This document shows, piece by piece, positions 62,645 to 64,000 of a DNA stretch of 64,000 nucleotides (positions within the stretch are counted from its first letter, which is position 1; every line of letters begins with the position of its first letter). The notes beneath the pieces are model-generated. The model was not told the origin of the DNA and did no database searches. It saw nothing but the letters and a program-made list of their open reading frames with translations. Source of the stretch: Diploscapter coronatus (Eukaryota; Nematoda; Chromadorea; Rhabditida; Rhabditidae); contig OZ038422.1 of the NCBI GenBank assembly GCA_964036155.1, forward strand, positions 49,809,201-49,873,200, in the 5' to 3' direction. The position numbers were made by a program, and so were the translations under genes.

Positions 62645-63963
62645 CTATTTCCGGAATAGCTTGAACAATTTCTTATGTCTTCTTTCCACTGATTCGCTGC
62701 AAGAGAAGATCAATTTTAGTCCTTGACATCTAAAATATAAATTTGAACATCGGAATAGCTATAAATTTAGCCAATTCATGAGCCAAATGATCATACCACA
62801 AGATATATGCTAAATAGAGTAAGATACAATATTTTTCTTAAAATATTTGGCAACGATGTCTTACGGTTTACAAATTGCCTAAGATTTAAATAATACCTTC
62901 CATAAATAAACGGATTGATGACACTATTAAGTATAACGAATGATTGCAGAATATACGTTCTATCTTGATACGTCGCATATGATTCATAGTCTAGTATCGC
63001 CCACCTGAAATACCATCGTTTAAATTTAGATATTATACAAAATCAAAAATCGATTCGCTCGCAATATTATCTAATGTCGGACGCATTCATTAACCACTAG
63101 CCCTGCATCTTTAGAGGGTATGTTAATGAGCACTTGGCATCATATAGTTTTAAAAACAAACGACTACTCATAGAAACGACATTTTATAAGAGTGGTACGG
63201 TAATATGATCAATAAAAGTAAATTCAAATAGCATGTTTAAAACTACTAAGAAATGTTATCTATATCTATCGTACTATTTTATCAATAGTCATTCAGAACT
63301 CACCAAGTCAATAGGTTATACGGTAGCCAGGTGACGATGTACGTTAGAATTAGTAGTAGTGTAATTCTGAGAGATCGGACTTTGGCGCGACGGAATTTAT
63401 CTTGACCTCTAGCGGAGATTGATACTGGAATATTTTAATTGTAGTCATAAATGGAAAATATAACAAGGTGATAAACATATTCAATAATAATGAAATATGT
63501 ATTTAATTATTAGCATTAATCACCCACCATAACACTCTTTTTCTTTTTCTTTCTTGGATCCTCTAACTGCCTTGCTGCACGATGACAATTTACTGATTTC
63601 ACTCATGTACATTGCTGAAGAAGAGCCGTTTCCCATTGCGTCATCGTTAGAATTCAGAGTAGCGTAAATATCCTGCAACTTGTCTACTCAAATTACGGCT
63701 TCAAAATCAGGACGAAATTATTTATATTTAAAAATAACATTTATAACATCTTATAGTTTTTACTTTAAATCTATCTTTACCTTTAAGATTAAAGCATAGC
63801 ATAGAATCAACACAATTAGGGGAATGTAAAATATGATGACGGTGTTTTGAATGCTGTATAAATGCATGAAAATGAAGTCGGAATCCACCATCGTGTGCCG
63901 TAACACTTTAACCATCCAAATATTCACGCACTGGTACATATTATGGGGATCTTCGAAATATTC
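62645..63963 (-). CDS. GnRH/AKH-receptor-like GPCR, 5' truncated
   Basis: Five minus-strand exons are inside the window (63963-63781, 63672-63528, 63424-63304, 63004-62897, 62696-62645), all in phase; the gene continues beyond the window edge. They encode the second extracellular loop with its Cys (MYQCVNIW), TM5 (IIFYIPLIVLILCYALIL), a long Ser/Lys-rich third intracellular loop, TM6 (ITLLLILTYIVTWLPYNLL) with the WLPY motif, and TM7 ending NSVINPFIYG, the NPxxY signature. A short basic tail ends the protein. KVRSLRITL before TM6 and W at the TM6 end resemble the gonadotropin-releasing-hormone/adipokinetic-hormone receptor group, so a neuropeptide receptor is likely. The ligand cannot be deduced. 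Confidence 0.82.
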
Positions 63964-64000
63964 CTATAATTAAAATAAAAATAATATCATACAGGATGTT

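Overview
The window looks like a nematode chromosome segment. Support: almost all introns are short (about 45-60 bp) with AT-rich interiors and T-rich acceptors (TTTCAG, TTTTAG, TTTAAG); several start codons sit just behind an acceptor-like AG, as expected for spliced-leader trans-splicing; and the gene set is nematode-like (osm-6 with an X-box, TIL/WAP secreted proteins, astacin-ShKT proteases, ShKT-mucins, Ly6 proteins). All gene models below were built by hand from reading frame, splice sites and family similarity. No tRNA, rRNA or CRISPR array was found.

Layout. 1.6-3.7 kb (+): BED zinc-finger protein. 4.65-5.96 (+): F-box/Kelch protein. 7.4-7.9 (+): Ly6 protein. 9.8-13.6 (+): fut-8, core alpha-1,6-fucosyltransferase. 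13.9-17.4 (+): V-ATPase subunit B, with a frame problem in the middle. 17.8-18.9 (-): Ly6 protein with a hydrophobic tail. 18.9-29.3: gene-poor tract holding a secreted-protein first exon (-) and three orphan 3' exons (-). 29.3-34.9 (-): a 28-exon secreted protein with thyroglobulin, WAP and TIL domains and a C-terminal Cu/Zn-SOD-like domain that lacks most metal ligands. 35.7-38.4 (+): osm-6/IFT52 behind a perfect X-box. 39.7-43.3 (+): TYW2-type tRNA enzyme. 44.2-48.7 (+): two tandem mucin-ShKT genes separated by a LINE fragment. 49.9-50.3 (+): Ly6 protein. 50.5-51.3 (-): secreted protein of unknown family. 52.7-59.2 (+): two tandem astacin-ShKT metalloproteases. 60.6-62.0 (+): secreted orphan behind GATA motifs. 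62.6-64.0 (-): GnRH/AKH-type GPCR, cut by the window edge.

The housekeeping genes (fut-8, V-ATPase B, osm-6, TYW2) are interspersed with secreted, fast-evolving extracellular proteins. The second half shows recent change: tandem gene duplication, exon-module amplification, three foldback (MITE-like) elements and a LINE remnant.
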